A stretch of 64,000 bases of DNA from Schleiferilactobacillus perolens DSM 12744 (GTDB taxonomy: Bacteria > Bacillota > Bacilli > Lactobacillales > Lactobacillaceae), in the NCBI RefSeq assembly GCF_001435585.1, contig NZ_AZEC01000010.1, forward strand, positions 1 through 64,000, in the 5' to 3' direction. Numbering within the stretch: the first letter of the stretch is position 1; every line of letters begins with the position of its first letter. Below the pieces are notes generated by a model, which was not told the origin of the DNA, did no database searches, and saw only the letters and a program-made list of their open reading frames with translations. The translations under genes and the position numbers were made by a program. Positions 26,385 through 35,804 of the stretch are shown piece by piece.

Positions 26385-27461
26385 AAAAGACTCATAGCCT
26401 GAGTCCTTGTAAAATGGAATCACCACAAGACCAACTACAAGGAGAACTCGACTATGAGTCCGTACACCCATCTTACCTTAAAAGACCGTGAATCGATACT
26501 GCTTGGTATCTCTACAGGCAAAACTCTTGATGCCATCGCCAAAGAGATAGGTCGTTCCAAGAGTACAGTCAGCCGTGAAATTGCACGTAACGGCGGCTGG
26601 CGGAGCTATTCGGCAGCCACCGCTCAGGACCGCTACCGGCGGGTTCGCTTGGCTAGCAGGCGTCCTCGGATCCTCGATCGACCGGGGACTCGTGACGCTG
26701 TCATTCGATATATCACGGTGCTACATTGGTCGCCTGAGCAGATTGCCGGTCGCTTGTCACTAGAAGGCAGTCCTATTCGCATCAGCTATTCGACTATCTA
26801 CAGAGGTATCTACCTAGATAATCTCGGCGTTCCATTGAAGAGCCATGGTGCTCGCGGGCTACCAAGGCTGCTTCGACACCGAGGCAAGACGCGCAAAATC
26901 AAAGGCACCATAAATGAACGCCGGGGGCGCTTCAATGACGTGCCATCAATTCACGACCGACCCCGGTCGGCAGAAAATCGCAGCTGGTTTGGTCACTGGG
27001 AAGGCGATACAGTACGCGGTAAAACAGGACACTCTGCATTAGTAACATTAGTTGACCGTAAATCACGCTATCTGCTTTCGAAGCGAACGGCCAACGCAAA
27101 AGCTGACACTGTTAGAGACGTCATGATTGAGCTGCTTGGTGCCTTACCAGCTAACCGAGTAAGAACAGTGACTCCTGACCGTGGAAGGGAGTTTGCCCGG
27201 TACAGGGAGCTGGCAGAACGTCTGAATACAAAGGTCTTCTTTCCTGACCCACACGCGCCTCAACAACGAGGAACTAACGAAAACACCAACGGACTGATTA
27301 GAGAATACTTTCCCAAGAACACAGACCTAGACCTTCAGAGCGACCAGGAAATTGAGACTTACATTGAACAACTGAATAATCGACCACGCAAGGTCTTAGG
27401 CTGGAAGACGCCATCAGAAGTCTTCATGGGTAAAAAGTTGCACTTGAGTTGACAATTCGTC
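26342..27461 (+). mobile_element. IS30-family element, copy 2
   Basis: An element of about 1.12 kb with imperfect ~28-bp terminal inverted repeats: GACGACGGATTTACAATTC then AAGTGCAAC on the left, and a similar inverted end at about 27437-27464. It truncates the DUF262 gene and abuts the right 61-bp repeat. The encoded transposase is intact and differs from that of copy 1. Confidence 0.85.
26454..27452 (+). CDS. IS30-family transposase (intact)
   Basis: A protein of 332 residues with an N-terminal HTH (YTHLTLKDRESILLGISTGK, then IAKEIGRSKSTVSREIARNG). The DDE catalytic core shows D in FGHWEGDTVRGK, D in TPDRGREFAR and E in QRGTNENTNGLIREYFPK. AAGGAG lies 8 bp before the ATG. Length is normal for IS30, so it can probably move. 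It shares only the family with the copy at 4044-5059, not close identity. Confidence 0.93.
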   Translation: MSPYTHLTLKDRESILLGISTGKTLDAIAKEIGRSKSTVSREIARNGGWRSYSAATAQDRYRRVRLASRRPRILDRPGTRDAVIRYITVLHWSPEQIAGRLSLEGSPIRISYSTIYRGIYLDNLGVPLKSHGARGLPRLLRHRGKTRKIKGTINERRGRFNDVPSIHDRPRSAENRSWFGHWEGDTVRGKTGHSALVTLVDRKSRYLLSKRTANAKADTVRDVMIELLGALPANRVRTVTPDRGREFARYRELAERLNTKVFFPDPHAPQQRGTNENTNGLIREYFPKNTDLDLQSDQEIETYIEQLNNRPRKVLGWKTPSEVFMGKKLHLS

Positions 27462-27522
27462 ATCTAAAAAGGGTCTAGCATCTCCAGTGTTGATTACTAC
27501 CAACACCAAAAATTCTAGACCC
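27462..27522 (+). repeat. 61-bp repeat, right copy
   Basis: Identical over 61 bp, and in the same orientation, to 3433-3493. It marks the junction between the defence cargo and the transfer module. Confidence 0.75.
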
Positions 27523-27566
27523 CGTAAAGTCCGCGCCCGTGACACTGCTACGCAAGCAGAATAACG

Positions 27567-27623
27567 ACAAGACCCGGCACGACCCATGCGCATGCTTGCG
27601 TGGAGGCCGTGTCGGGTCTTTTG
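27567..27623. terminator. Bidirectional terminator between cargo and transfer module
   Basis: AAGACCCGGCACG pairs with CGTGTCGGGTCTT, with T or A runs on both outer sides. It stops the minus-strand transfer operon after tcpC and would also stop plus-strand transcripts leaving the cargo. Confidence 0.85.
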
Positions 27624-28541
27624 TCAGATACCGTCAGTGATAAACCAATTGTTGCTTTGCTTGGATAGGGTCAGGGTGTATTGCGAGACTTGGCTCATAT
27701 CATTGTCAGTGTCGAGATACTTCACTGATAAGGTGACGGTCAGGCTGTTCTTAGTCTTCTTAAAGACTGGATCTAGAAGTTCCACGAACTTAAGGTTGCG
27801 TTCGATTGGTCGCGTGCCGTTTTTGACATAATATTTGAGTTCATTGCGATCGCTTTTCGGGTACAAGGCGAAGAACGTCTTGAGAAACTTAGTTACGTCA
27901 TCGGCAGTGCTGCTAGCTACCGTGTTATCAGATTGGGTGTCTGGTAACTTGATTCGAGCTGTTGCTGGTTCCGCAGCGACGGTTGGGTTCTTGGTGACCA
28001 CCATATCGCCGTTGTCATTTTGCATGACGTTGATGGTGTAGGTGCTGGTCACTGACTTCTTGTCTTTGCCCTTGGTGAGGTCTTGCTTCACCGTAAATAG
28101 TACGCGGAACGTGTCTTTGGCTGTCTTGCTCACGTCCCAGACCTTGACCTCACTCACTGTGGCTGTGGTGGAAATATCGCTCCGCACCGTATCCGCGTTC
28201 AGCGATTGCAGTTGTTCCACAAGATACGGCTGCAAGGCTTTCTGCCGCTGATCGAGGGCTTCGTGGCTCGGCTGCCACGAGTAGTAGAGCTTAGCGAAGT
28301 CGGTAGTGAATGTCGCCAAGGCGTGCGTGTCGATCACCTTGGTCTTGATCACTTGGACTTCATGCACCGTGTGGGTGTCGATAGCGGTCATGTTCTTGTA
28401 GACGCCGAAGCTGGTGCTACCGATCAATACCGCCCAGCAAAGCAGCGTGACCGGACGACGCAAGCCGCGATGTCTGATCTTAGGCGGCTTTGGGACGGCT
28501 GGCTGTTTCTTGAACCAGCCTTTCTTTTGATTTTTATTCAA
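27624..28541 (-). CDS. Conjugation protein TcpC (Tn916 Orf13-like)
   Basis: A 305-residue bitopic membrane protein. A basic cytoplasmic start (residues 1-30) is followed by a membrane helix (PVTLLCWAVLIGSTSFGVY, ~31-49) and two repeated extracellular NTF2-like domains, as in TcpC of pCW3 and VirB8-type proteins. It is the last gene of the transfer module, next to a strong terminator. TcpC is part of the mating channel in the envelope. The start overlaps the preceding gene. Confidence 0.88.
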   Translation of the reverse strand: MNKNQKKGWFKKQPAVPKPPKIRHRGLRRPVTLLCWAVLIGSTSFGVYKNMTAIDTHTVHEVQVIKTKVIDTHALATFTTDFAKLYYSWQPSHEALDQRQKALQPYLVEQLQSLNADTVRSDISTTATVSEVKVWDVSKTAKDTFRVLFTVKQDLTKGKDKKSVTSTYTINVMQNDNGDMVVTKNPTVAAEPATARIKLPDTQSDNTVASSTADDVTKFLKTFFALYPKSDRNELKYYVKNGTRPIERNLKFVELLDPVFKKTKNSLTVTLSVKYLDTDNDMSQVSQYTLTLSKQSNNWFITDGI

Positions 28542-29080
28542 GGTTTGTTCACCTTGTCCTTTCTTTTTTCATAGCAGCGGTAAAAGTCATCGTAAATATC
28601 GAGAAAACGCACGAACAGGCGTTGTAGTGAGATTCGCTTGTAGCCCTCATAGTCGGTTTCGATATACTGACCGAGTTCACGGTCGTTGTTGAAGTATTCT
28701 TCGGCCAAGTAGCGTTCGCGGTCGAGGATATACTTACGGTCTTCTGGTGCAAACACCTTGCCCTTGAGCTATCGATCAACGGCCACTTCATGCGCGACAG
28801 CGAGGCGATACTCGCGCCGGTGCCCATACTCCATCTCTGGCATTCGGTCAACAAAGCGGTAGAGGACGTGGCAGAGGTCGTCGGTGTTGGGCAGGCGTTG
28901 TTTGAAGAACTTGATGCGTTCCCATTCGCTTGACGCAAAGTCGAGTTCCTTGTTGCGTAGTGCGCGATTGTCACCAAATTTGAGATCGACGTGCGCCTTT
29001 TGCAGTGCGTCGTCGTAGGTGTTAGTGATGAGATCCATCCAGTCAAAATAACCGATACCGTTTTGATCCATTGTCTTCAC
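28538..29080 (-). pseudogene. Transfer-module gene of unknown function split by a stop codon
   Basis: Two frames, MKTMDQNGIGYFDWMDLITN...EVAVDR (29080-28769) and LKGKVFAPEDRKYILDRERY... (to 28538), are in the same reading frame, separated only by TAG at 28769-28771. Read through, they form one acidic protein of about 180 residues between the hydrolase and tcpC genes. I do not recognise the family; position suggests a cytoplasmic transfer accessory. Either the gene carries a nonsense mutation, or the downstream part starts anew at an ATT/GTG with poor signals. Confidence 0.65.
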
Positions 29081-30076
29081 CTACTTCTTCACACGCCCGG
29101 CGCCGATCAGGTGGGCTTGCCAGTAACTTGAGTTCAGGTCGGCATAGCCAAGCGGGTCGCCCGCATTGTACATTTTCATGCCGCCGACATAGATACCAAC
29201 GTGGGTCACGTAGTCGGCAGTGTCATAGGTTGAGTGGAAGAACACTAAGTCGCCGGGTTTGGCGGCTTTGATGTTCAGGTGTGCCGTGGCGTCGTATTGT
29301 GCTTGTGCGGTGCGGGGGAGTTTGATCCCGGCTTTGCTGTAACACCAACTGGTTAGCCCGGAACAGTCGAAGCCCGTTGTTGGCGTTGAGCCGCCGAACA
29401 CATAACGAGTGCCTTGATATTTGAGCGCTTCGTCCATGATGGCTTGCACCGTTTTGTCGTCGAACTTCGCACCACCTGTGACAAGGTATTGCGAGATGAC
29501 CGACACGTAGTACATGTTCCCGTAGGCATAACGCCAACCGTCTTTGGCTACTGCGTTGGTGTAGGTGACTTTCTTACCCCCAGACTTCTCTTTGGCAAAC
29601 GCGGTTGCCAGTTCCAGCGTGTACTTTTTGCCGTGCTTCGCAACGTAATCAATAAAGCCGCCACCGTAGTTATAGCTTTGAATCGCAGTGTTGAGATCTA
29701 CGCCCGCAGCCTTCATGCTTTTCAGTAGCGACGCGAAATACTTCACGCCTTGCTTGATGGACGCTTCGGTATCTAGTGTATTGACTGGTAGTCCCAGCGA
29801 TTCACTAGCTTGCATCACGTCGCCACCCTTACCACCTGATTCAACCTGCATGATGGCGAGTATCACCATCACCTGGTCGGGGATACCGAACTCCTTGCAA
29901 TACTTTTCGACTGTCAGCTTATGCTTATAGACTTCAGCGGATAAGTTCATCGCGTCGGCTGTGATCGCAGAGGCGGGCTGGTCTTCGTCATCATCAGAGG
30001 CGATGACTGCAAAAAACAGAACGCCAATCAACAGTATTGGGAGTGCGGCAAGCGCTAACCAGCGCCAGAGTTTCAT
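29081..30076 (-). CDS. Conjugal cell-wall hydrolase, lysozyme-like plus NlpC/P60 (Tn916 Orf14/CwlT-like)
   Basis: A 331-residue two-domain hydrolase that locally opens peptidoglycan for the mating channel. An N-terminal signal/anchor (LALAALPILLIGVLFFAVIA) is followed by a lysozyme-like muramidase domain (~50-185; IMQVESGGKGGDVMQASESL, with the catalytic E in VESGG). A C-terminal NlpC/P60 peptidase follows (~215-331), with catalytic C in TGFDCSGLTSW and H in YVTHVGIYVGG. This matches CwlT of ICEBs1 and Orf14 of Tn916. It overlaps the Orf15-like gene by 4 bp. Confidence 0.93.
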   Translation of the reverse strand: MKLWRWLALAALPILLIGVLFFAVIASDDDEDQPASAITADAMNLSAEVYKHKLTVEKYCKEFGIPDQVMVILAIMQVESGGKGGDVMQASESLGLPVNTLDTEASIKQGVKYFASLLKSMKAAGVDLNTAIQSYNYGGGFIDYVAKHGKKYTLELATAFAKEKSGGKKVTYTNAVAKDGWRYAYGNMYYVSVISQYLVTGGAKFDDKTVQAIMDEALKYQGTRYVFGGSTPTTGFDCSGLTSWCYSKAGIKLPRTAQAQYDATAHLNIKAAKPGDLVFFHSTYDTADYVTHVGIYVGGMKMYNAGDPLGYADLNSSYWQAHLIGAGRVKK

Positions 30077-32166
30077 CGCTTCTTATGCCCCTTAGCCTTT
30101 TTGATCCGCTGTGGCTTTGGGTTGCGTGGCTTGGCTGGCTTTTCGGAAACGAGGGTCAGTGGCTTCTTGGGTCTATCCGTTGACGGAGTGAGTTCTTGGT
30201 GTGGTGTGATGGTGGGTTCTGCTTGCGGCTTCGTGGCTGGACGTGGAGGCCGAGGTGATGTTGGCTTCGTGGCAGCACGCTTAGGTTGCCCACTGGTATC
30301 AGCTTGTTCGGGCTTTGGCTTGGGAGGGGTGGCAGTTGTTGGCTTACGAGTTGGTTCAACCGGCGGCTTGGTAGCCGTTGGTTTTGGCTTTTCAGGATCA
30401 GCTTTAGGCTTGATCGCGAGCTTGCGTTCTTGCATTTGCTTACGCCGCTGCTCAAGCTGTTTGTCGCGTTCCTGCTGATTGGCCTCACGCCGCCCCTTGA
30501 AGCTGTCCTTCGCAGTTTCGGCGGCCTCCTTAGTCAGTTGCTTACCACGATGCAGACCATATAAAACGTTGGTTGGTGCGTCCTTCACCTGATCAAGGCC
30601 ACGTTCAGTCTTGTCCTTGAGCTTGTTGCCGACATCAGATACATCGGCAAGTTTCTCACCCAGTCGTTGGCTGCGTGGCTTCTTGGGTTGTTGCGGTTTG
30701 GTAGCGTCCGCAGTCTGTTCGCGTTGCGTTCCTGTCGGGAGCTGTGGTGTTCCACGCCCCTTGCCATAGCCCCGCGACAGGAAGCGTCCGGCCATTGCGC
30801 CACCCATGGCACTACCGACGAACTGTCGTAGCATGCGGTTCCCACGACGCGAGAAGCGTTGTGCGCCTTGCTGGGCGTCAGAGCTGTGTAGCTGCATCAT
30901 GCCCATCAGGTCGCCGAGCTTCATCCAGATACCGGCGAAGATGGTAACTTGCAGGAAGGCCACGAGGAAGAACGGTGAGGTGGCCGATAATCCGTAGACC
31001 ATTGCCGAGAGCGAGAACGCCATCGTGATCACCAGCGTCACGCCAACTCGTGTCATGATGGTGTTAAAAAGCTTCATAATGTTCTGCTTCATCAATCCGT
31101 TAAAGGACGGCAGCATAGCGAGTAAGAACGACACCGGTAAGAACGTCGCATAGATGATAAAGAGTATCTGGCTGAACAGCATCATTGCCGTCAGGAAGAA
31201 GACAAACAAGGTGATCGCCATGTTGAACAGGACAACAAAGGTCGTGGTACCAAGGCGATTGATCGTCATAGTTGGCGAGAGATTCTCGTTATCGTTGTCT
31301 TCAATTTCAGCCTTGACCACGTCGGTACGGGTTTTGCCTTTGTCGCCAAACGGGTCGGTTTTCATTAACGTGTTTACGCGATCCTTGCCAACGGTATCAG
31401 CGTCGCTGTCGCCAAACTGCAAAAGTGTCCACGGCTGCTTCACCTGAATTTCAAACAGAGTGTCACGGATCGCGTCGACGCCTGATTTATCGGTGGCTGT
31501 ATCAGTGCCCATAATCATCTTGGAGCCAGTGTTGAGCGCGCTGGTGCTGATGTCTGAACTGAACTCATTGATTTTGCTCACGTAGTCCGGGGCGTAGGCG
31601 ATGAAGCTGGCTGACGTGATGAAGATCACCACAAAGTTGACGATTGCCGAGATGGCTTTGGAGGTCTCGCGTTTGATGATACCGGTGTAGGCGACATAGA
31701 TGCCGACTACCAGCGTAATCATGAGGAGTAAGCCGGGGTAAAAGCCGTCAGTAGTGAAGCCGTCCTTTGACACTCCAGCCAAGAGCTGCATGTTCTTCCC
31801 AATCGCGTCAGACGTATCTTTGATGAAGTCCAGCGAGTAGGCTTGCTGAATCAGATAACCCGCAGCGTTTGACAGGTAGACCGAGAGTGTCCACAAGAAG
31901 TTGGTGATGGCATACAGGCCATAGCTCACAGACTTACCGATGCCATCGCCCCAGTTCCACGGGAGCCAGTCCCAACTCGTATCGACGAAGTAGTCGAGCT
32001 GGTAGTGCGACAACGGGTACTTGGAATACTCGTTAGAGCCGCCAGACTGATCGTCAACCAATCCCGCAGCGTGTACCGGTTGACCGCCAGCGAGCATTAG
32101 CACTAACATGAATGCCGCGACAACACCGAGGAACAGCAGTAGCCGCCGACGGTTAGCTTTCGTCAT
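30073..32166 (-). CDS. Polytopic channel protein, VirB6/Orf15-like
   Basis: A 697-residue membrane protein with a signal peptide (LLLFLGVVAAFMLVLMLAGG, cut near VHA). About six to eight membrane helices lie between residues ~70 and ~430, followed by a long basic, proline-rich cytoplasmic tail (~470-697, many PKP/TKP repeats). It matches Tn916 Orf15 and the VirB6-like inner-membrane part of the conjugation channel. It overlaps virB4 by 14 bp and the hydrolase by 4 bp. The tail is longer than I would expect for this family. Confidence 0.88.
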   Translation of the reverse strand: MTKANRRRLLLFLGVVAAFMLVLMLAGGQPVHAAGLVDDQSGGSNEYSKYPLSHYQLDYFVDTSWDWLPWNWGDGIGKSVSYGLYAITNFLWTLSVYLSNAAGYLIQQAYSLDFIKDTSDAIGKNMQLLAGVSKDGFTTDGFYPGLLLMITLVVGIYVAYTGIIKRETSKAISAIVNFVVIFITSASFIAYAPDYVSKINEFSSDISTSALNTGSKMIMGTDTATDKSGVDAIRDTLFEIQVKQPWTLLQFGDSDADTVGKDRVNTLMKTDPFGDKGKTRTDVVKAEIEDNDNENLSPTMTINRLGTTTFVVLFNMAITLFVFFLTAMMLFSQILFIIYATFLPVSFLLAMLPSFNGLMKQNIMKLFNTIMTRVGVTLVITMAFSLSAMVYGLSATSPFFLVAFLQVTIFAGIWMKLGDLMGMMQLHSSDAQQGAQRFSRRGNRMLRQFVGSAMGGAMAGRFLSRGYGKGRGTPQLPTGTQREQTADATKPQQPKKPRSQRLGEKLADVSDVGNKLKDKTERGLDQVKDAPTNVLYGLHRGKQLTKEAAETAKDSFKGRREANQQERDKQLEQRRKQMQERKLAIKPKADPEKPKPTATKPPVEPTRKPTTATPPKPKPEQADTSGQPKRAATKPTSPRPPRPATKPQAEPTITPHQELTPSTDRPKKPLTLVSEKPAKPRNPKPQRIKKAKGHKKR

Positions 32167-34618
32167 CAGCGATCACCTCCACGGGTTTCGGTGGCCGAGT
32201 GTCAAAGGCGTGGTGTAGGTGTTCAAAGATATAGTCGAAGTGCAGCACGCCGACGTGCCCCCAGATGTCTTGGAACAAGCACTCCCCATTATCGAGCGAC
32301 CGGAGCCGATTCTGATTGCCTTCGTCTTCGGCATCAAGGCCAAAGAAGTTCAGCGTGTTCTTGATTTCCGTGATGTCGGTACTACGGAAAGCAAACTTCT
32401 GGGCGATATTGTTTTTCATCTTTTCGTCGAGTAAGTCGTCCGCATTTTGAGTGACGAGGTAGACCCCGGCATTCATCGAACGACCTTCACGAATCAATTT
32501 CATGGACAACGCCTTACCCTGCGCCACGTTCAAGAAAGCCCAGGCTTCGTCCAAGTCCACGATCTTGAATTGAGCGCGGTCTTGGTGAATGAAATCGATT
32601 GCGAACGTACTGATGATCATGAGCATGGCAACGGACAGCATTTCCGCAGTGATGTATTCTTCCTGCGTCTTATCAGCGTCTGGAAGCACCAAGTCTGCAA
32701 TCTGCACGATGTTGATCTTGCGGTCAAGGGCGATTGTCCGCCGTGCCGTCCCGTCAGAGAACAGCAATGCCGCAAAGTCGTAATCCGTGAAGGATTCGAT
32801 ATGATCGGCAATGTTGCGCGCAATAGGCGTGTCTTCGCGGCGGAGTTCGTCAATGACTTTCAACAGTCCCGGTTCGGGCGCCTGTGTTACTGCCCGGATT
32901 GCCTTGCGTAGCGTCGGGAAGCGGTCGGCATCACGGCTTGAGATGCCAGTGAGGAAGGTCAGCGTATCAACGGCTAGCGATTCAGAATCCTTCAAGTTAG
33001 ACAAGATGATATAAGGATCAAGCAGTCCACGGTTTTGTTCCTCACTGGTCAGATTGACGATGTTGATTTGATCTTCCATAAAGTCGAGGTTCTTTGCCCA
33101 GCCGGTACGTTCCGACTTCGGGTCAAGAATCAGTGCCTGCGCTCCGTAAAGGACGGCGTAGTAGACAAGCAAATTGTTAGAGAAGGACTTCCCACCACCC
33201 AAGCTACCAAGAAAAGCGGCGGATAAGGCATTGGTGACAGTCCCCTTGATACCTTGCGCGGCAATATCTGGTTGCAAGTAGACGTTTCGTCCAGTGTCCA
33301 CGTTGTAGCCAATGTAGATACCTTCCTTTTCGCCGAGCGATTGCGTCGCGCCAAAGCCCAGTGAGGCGATGAAGTCGCTGGTCACATATTGGATATAATC
33401 GTTGATGTAGCGCTTCGAGGCAGGGATAAACTCACTGTGTAGCCCCAGCATGTCGCCGAATGGTCGCACAAGTTTGATGTTAAGGCTGTCGTAGAAGTCG
33501 AGTAGCTGATCGGCGCGGCGCTTCATTTCGTCCTCGGATCGCCCGGCCACGCGAATGACGTAGCTGATTTTGTACATCGCGTCTTTGGTCTGATCAAGAT
33601 TGCTTTCAAGTTCATCGACCGAATCTAAAGCGTTGCTGACGCCGCGTGTGGTCTCGTTGCCGGACTGATAAGCATGTTCGTCGAGGTCTTTCAACTCCTT
33701 CTTTTTGTTACGCACCTTAGTCAATGCCTTCTTGTTTGTCACGATCTCAACGTTCAAGCTAGTGTCGATTGGAAAGTCAAACTGACTTTGCTGGAAGTAG
33801 AAGATCTCGCTGCCGGGAAATTCGAGTTCACCCACGATGTCGGAAAGCGTCAGGTACGTCACGTAACTGCTATCCAGACCGTGGGTAATCGTGATTGAGC
33901 GTTGGTGCTGCTCAATCAGTGAGCGGGTTGGCTTGATCAAATCATAGCGTTTGATAATCGTTTCGCGCTTAGACTTCTTGCGGGGTAAGTGGTACTCATA
34001 GTCGTCGTAATCTTGCCCCGTCATGCCGTATAAGTGCTCCAACAAGTAGCCGAAGTCGTTCTTATCGAGCGGACGAACTTTGAACCGGCGACCAATTTTT
34101 TCGGCAAGGAACTTAGCGGACTTGGCGTAACGTTCCACCTCCGCATTGTTCATGGTGAAGAAGTCACCAGCAAACGTTGTGTTGAACTCGGCGAAGAAGT
34201 CCCGAATACCCAAGGACATATCCTTGAAGATGGACTTGGCGGTAACCTCAGCGTCGTTCAGCAACAGCTTAAAACCGATGAAGAAGCGGTAGTCCACTTG
34301 GTTATCCCCGACGTTTTCGGTCAATGCTTCCGCTTGGCCGTCGATGTGCTGGAAGGCGATGTCTTTGAGCGTTCCTTTGACCAACTTCTTCGAGCGGTCA
34401 AGAGTGTCTCGGACACTGGCTTCGGTGGCGAGTTGCAATAAATGGAGCTTGCCGTCACGATTTTGGGAGATCAACTGACGAAAGTTCTCATGGACTTGTT
34501 GCTTCTGTTCGGGTGACAGAAAACTGTAATTGTAAGGGACTAGTTCAAAATACGCGTAGCACTCGCCGTCAGTGTTCCAGACGAGATTGTCTTCGATATA
34601 CTTAATCGGAAATTTCAT
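32153..34618 (-). CDS. Conjugation ATPase VirB4-like (Tn916 Orf16)
   Basis: An 821-residue VirB4/TcpF-type ATPase that powers the mating channel. Walker A GSLGGGKSFSNNLL is at ~470-483, and the Walker B strand FKIVDLDEAWAFLN is at ~685-698, with MSVGAYLVTQN-like sensor sequence following (GVYLVTQNADDLL). The N-terminal ~250 residues form the channel-interaction domain. It overlaps both neighbours by 14-17 bp, so the module is a tight operon. No defects are seen. Confidence 0.94.
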   Translation of the reverse strand: MKFPIKYIEDNLVWNTDGECYAYFELVPYNYSFLSPEQKQQVHENFRQLISQNRDGKLHLLQLATEASVRDTLDRSKKLVKGTLKDIAFQHIDGQAEALTENVGDNQVDYRFFIGFKLLLNDAEVTAKSIFKDMSLGIRDFFAEFNTTFAGDFFTMNNAEVERYAKSAKFLAEKIGRRFKVRPLDKNDFGYLLEHLYGMTGQDYDDYEYHLPRKKSKRETIIKRYDLIKPTRSLIEQHQRSITITHGLDSSYVTYLTLSDIVGELEFPGSEIFYFQQSQFDFPIDTSLNVEIVTNKKALTKVRNKKKELKDLDEHAYQSGNETTRGVSNALDSVDELESNLDQTKDAMYKISYVIRVAGRSEDEMKRRADQLLDFYDSLNIKLVRPFGDMLGLHSEFIPASKRYINDYIQYVTSDFIASLGFGATQSLGEKEGIYIGYNVDTGRNVYLQPDIAAQGIKGTVTNALSAAFLGSLGGGKSFSNNLLVYYAVLYGAQALILDPKSERTGWAKNLDFMEDQINIVNLTSEEQNRGLLDPYIILSNLKDSESLAVDTLTFLTGISSRDADRFPTLRKAIRAVTQAPEPGLLKVIDELRREDTPIARNIADHIESFTDYDFAALLFSDGTARRTIALDRKINIVQIADLVLPDADKTQEEYITAEMLSVAMLMIISTFAIDFIHQDRAQFKIVDLDEAWAFLNVAQGKALSMKLIREGRSMNAGVYLVTQNADDLLDEKMKNNIAQKFAFRSTDITEIKNTLNFFGLDAEDEGNQNRLRSLDNGECLFQDIWGHVGVLHFDYIFEHLHHAFDTRPPKPVEVIADDES

Positions 34619-34994
34619 TGTGGTACCTCCAAACGTAGGTCACCGCTGTGTCTTGTTTCTCTTTTTGCGACTTCACGGGTTTACCAGCATAGGTGAGCTT
34701 CGGGGTAATGACGTAGTTGATCACCGACCGCAAGAATCCCACTGGCTTCTTGTTGTCGAAGGTCTTCTGGCTCATGAACCACGTTAGCCCGGCAGGAATA
34801 CCAACATACTTGAGAAATGCGCCGTCAATAAATGACAGAGGCGGCAAGTCGCCCAGCAGCATGACCGCAAACAGACTGACGATGAACCACGTCATTTGCG
34901 TAAAAGTAATTGGGAACGGTAGTTGCAGGTCATTGATGGCATACAGCACCTTTTCCACTGACCAGATGCTGGTGTAGGATCTGACTTTCTTCAT
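34602..34994 (-). CDS. TcpE-family membrane protein (Tn916 Orf17-like)
   Basis: A protein of 130 residues with two membrane helices (FTQMTWFIVSLFAVMLLGDL and FLKYVGIPAGLTWFM) and a basic end. TcpE proteins are small membrane parts of Gram-positive conjugation systems encoded just upstream of virB4. AAAGGAG precedes the ATG at 34994. Confidence 0.85.
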   Translation of the reverse strand: MKKVRSYTSIWSVEKVLYAINDLQLPFPITFTQMTWFIVSLFAVMLLGDLPPLSFIDGAFLKYVGIPAGLTWFMSQKTFDNKKPVGFLRSVINYVITPKLTYAGKPVKSQKEKQDTAVTYVWRYHNEISD

Positions 34995-35015
34995 GTGATC
35001 TCCTTTCGTAGTGAG

Positions 35016-35050
35016 ATAAAAAGGCTGACGCCTTTTGTAGCGCCAGCCCA
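35016..35050 (-). terminator. Terminator after ardA
   Basis: On the minus strand GGCTGGCG pairs with CGTCAGCC, followed by TTTTTATC. It would reduce transcription from ardA into tcpE-virB4, so that part of the module may have its own start. Confidence 0.7.
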
Positions 35051-35055
35051 GAGAG

Positions 35056-35553
35056 TTAGTCTAATAATTGGTAGATGCCGTAAGGTGTTTCAACGAAACC
35101 TCCTTCAATTTCGAGGTCACGTCCGACCTTGGCATAGTCGATATAGTTTTCGACTTGTGGCGGAATGTCGCCGAACCAGCCTTCGTCAGCCAGTTCTTCG
35201 GCCAACTCAGCCATGTTCGCAACGTGATAACAGGCAATGTCATCCTTGTGTGCGGCGAGTTCGATCACGTTGTCGTACCATTCGCCAATAAGCTCTTTGA
35301 TAGCTGGGTAAATCTCGGTGCCTTTCAACGCTTCGACGGCTGCGGCAGCTTCGTTGATCTCGCCAATCGTTGAATACTCACTAAAGACAACGGGGCCTTC
35401 GTAGTCCTGAACCATGTATTCTTCGTACTGGTCATTCAGTCCTAATTTTTCTGCGAGTTCTTCGTTGTTGATTGGTGGCGTGAACCATGCGCCGACAATC
35501 TCGCCCTCGTTATACTTGCCAAGATTGGCAATAAAGACTTTGATGTCGTCCAT
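35056..35553 (-). CDS. ardA: Antirestriction protein ArdA
   Basis: A 165-residue, very acidic protein matching ArdA (Tn916 Orf18): IKVFIANLGKYNEGEIVGAW, a run of acidic helices and VENYIDYAKVGRDLEIEGGF near the end. ArdA dimers mimic bent B-DNA and block type I restriction enzymes, protecting the incoming ICE. The position between orf17- and orf20-type genes is conserved in Tn916. Its presence on an element that itself carries BREX raises the question whether the two interact. Confidence 0.95.
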   Translation of the reverse strand: MDDIKVFIANLGKYNEGEIVGAWFTPPINNEELAEKLGLNDQYEEYMVQDYEGPVVFSEYSTIGEINEAAAAVEALKGTEIYPAIKELIGEWYDNVIELAAHKDDIACYHVANMAELAEELADEGWFGDIPPQVENYIDYAKVGRDLEIEGGFVETPYGIYQLLD

Positions 35554-35556
35554 CGG

Positions 35557-35787
35557 CTAGGCTCCCATGACGCGGTTGAACAGATTCAACAGTACGTCCT
35601 TGACCCCAGCAGTGTTGAACACCAGCCCCACGGCGATAATCGCAATGACCAGAAAACCGATGAGCTTAGAGAATTCTCGCTTGAAGCCAAGGTAAACACC
35701 GATAATGGCAATCGCCATCAGCACCAAGCTCTGGGCGTTGGAGGTGAACCAGTTAAACAAGTTTTGTCCGAAATTCATAATAATCAT
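35557..35787 (-). CDS. TcpD-family small membrane protein
   Basis: A 76-residue protein (74 if it starts at the second ATG) with two membrane helices (LVLMAIAIIGVYLGF, LIGFLVIAIIAVGLVF) and a short amphipathic end. TcpD-like proteins are conserved in Tn916/pCW3-type transfer regions. It ends 4 bp before ardA. Confidence 0.8.
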   Translation of the reverse strand: MIIMNFGQNLFNWFTSNAQSLVLMAIAIIGVYLGFKREFSKLIGFLVIAIIAVGLVFNTAGVKDVLLNLFNRVMGA

Positions 35788-35804
35788 CCTTTGATTTTTA
35801 GTTT

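Noticed and set aside
30101-30564. Glycine- and leucine-rich plus-strand frames opposite the VirB6-like tail
   Set aside because: They mirror the proline/lysine-rich coding of the tail and lack start signals.
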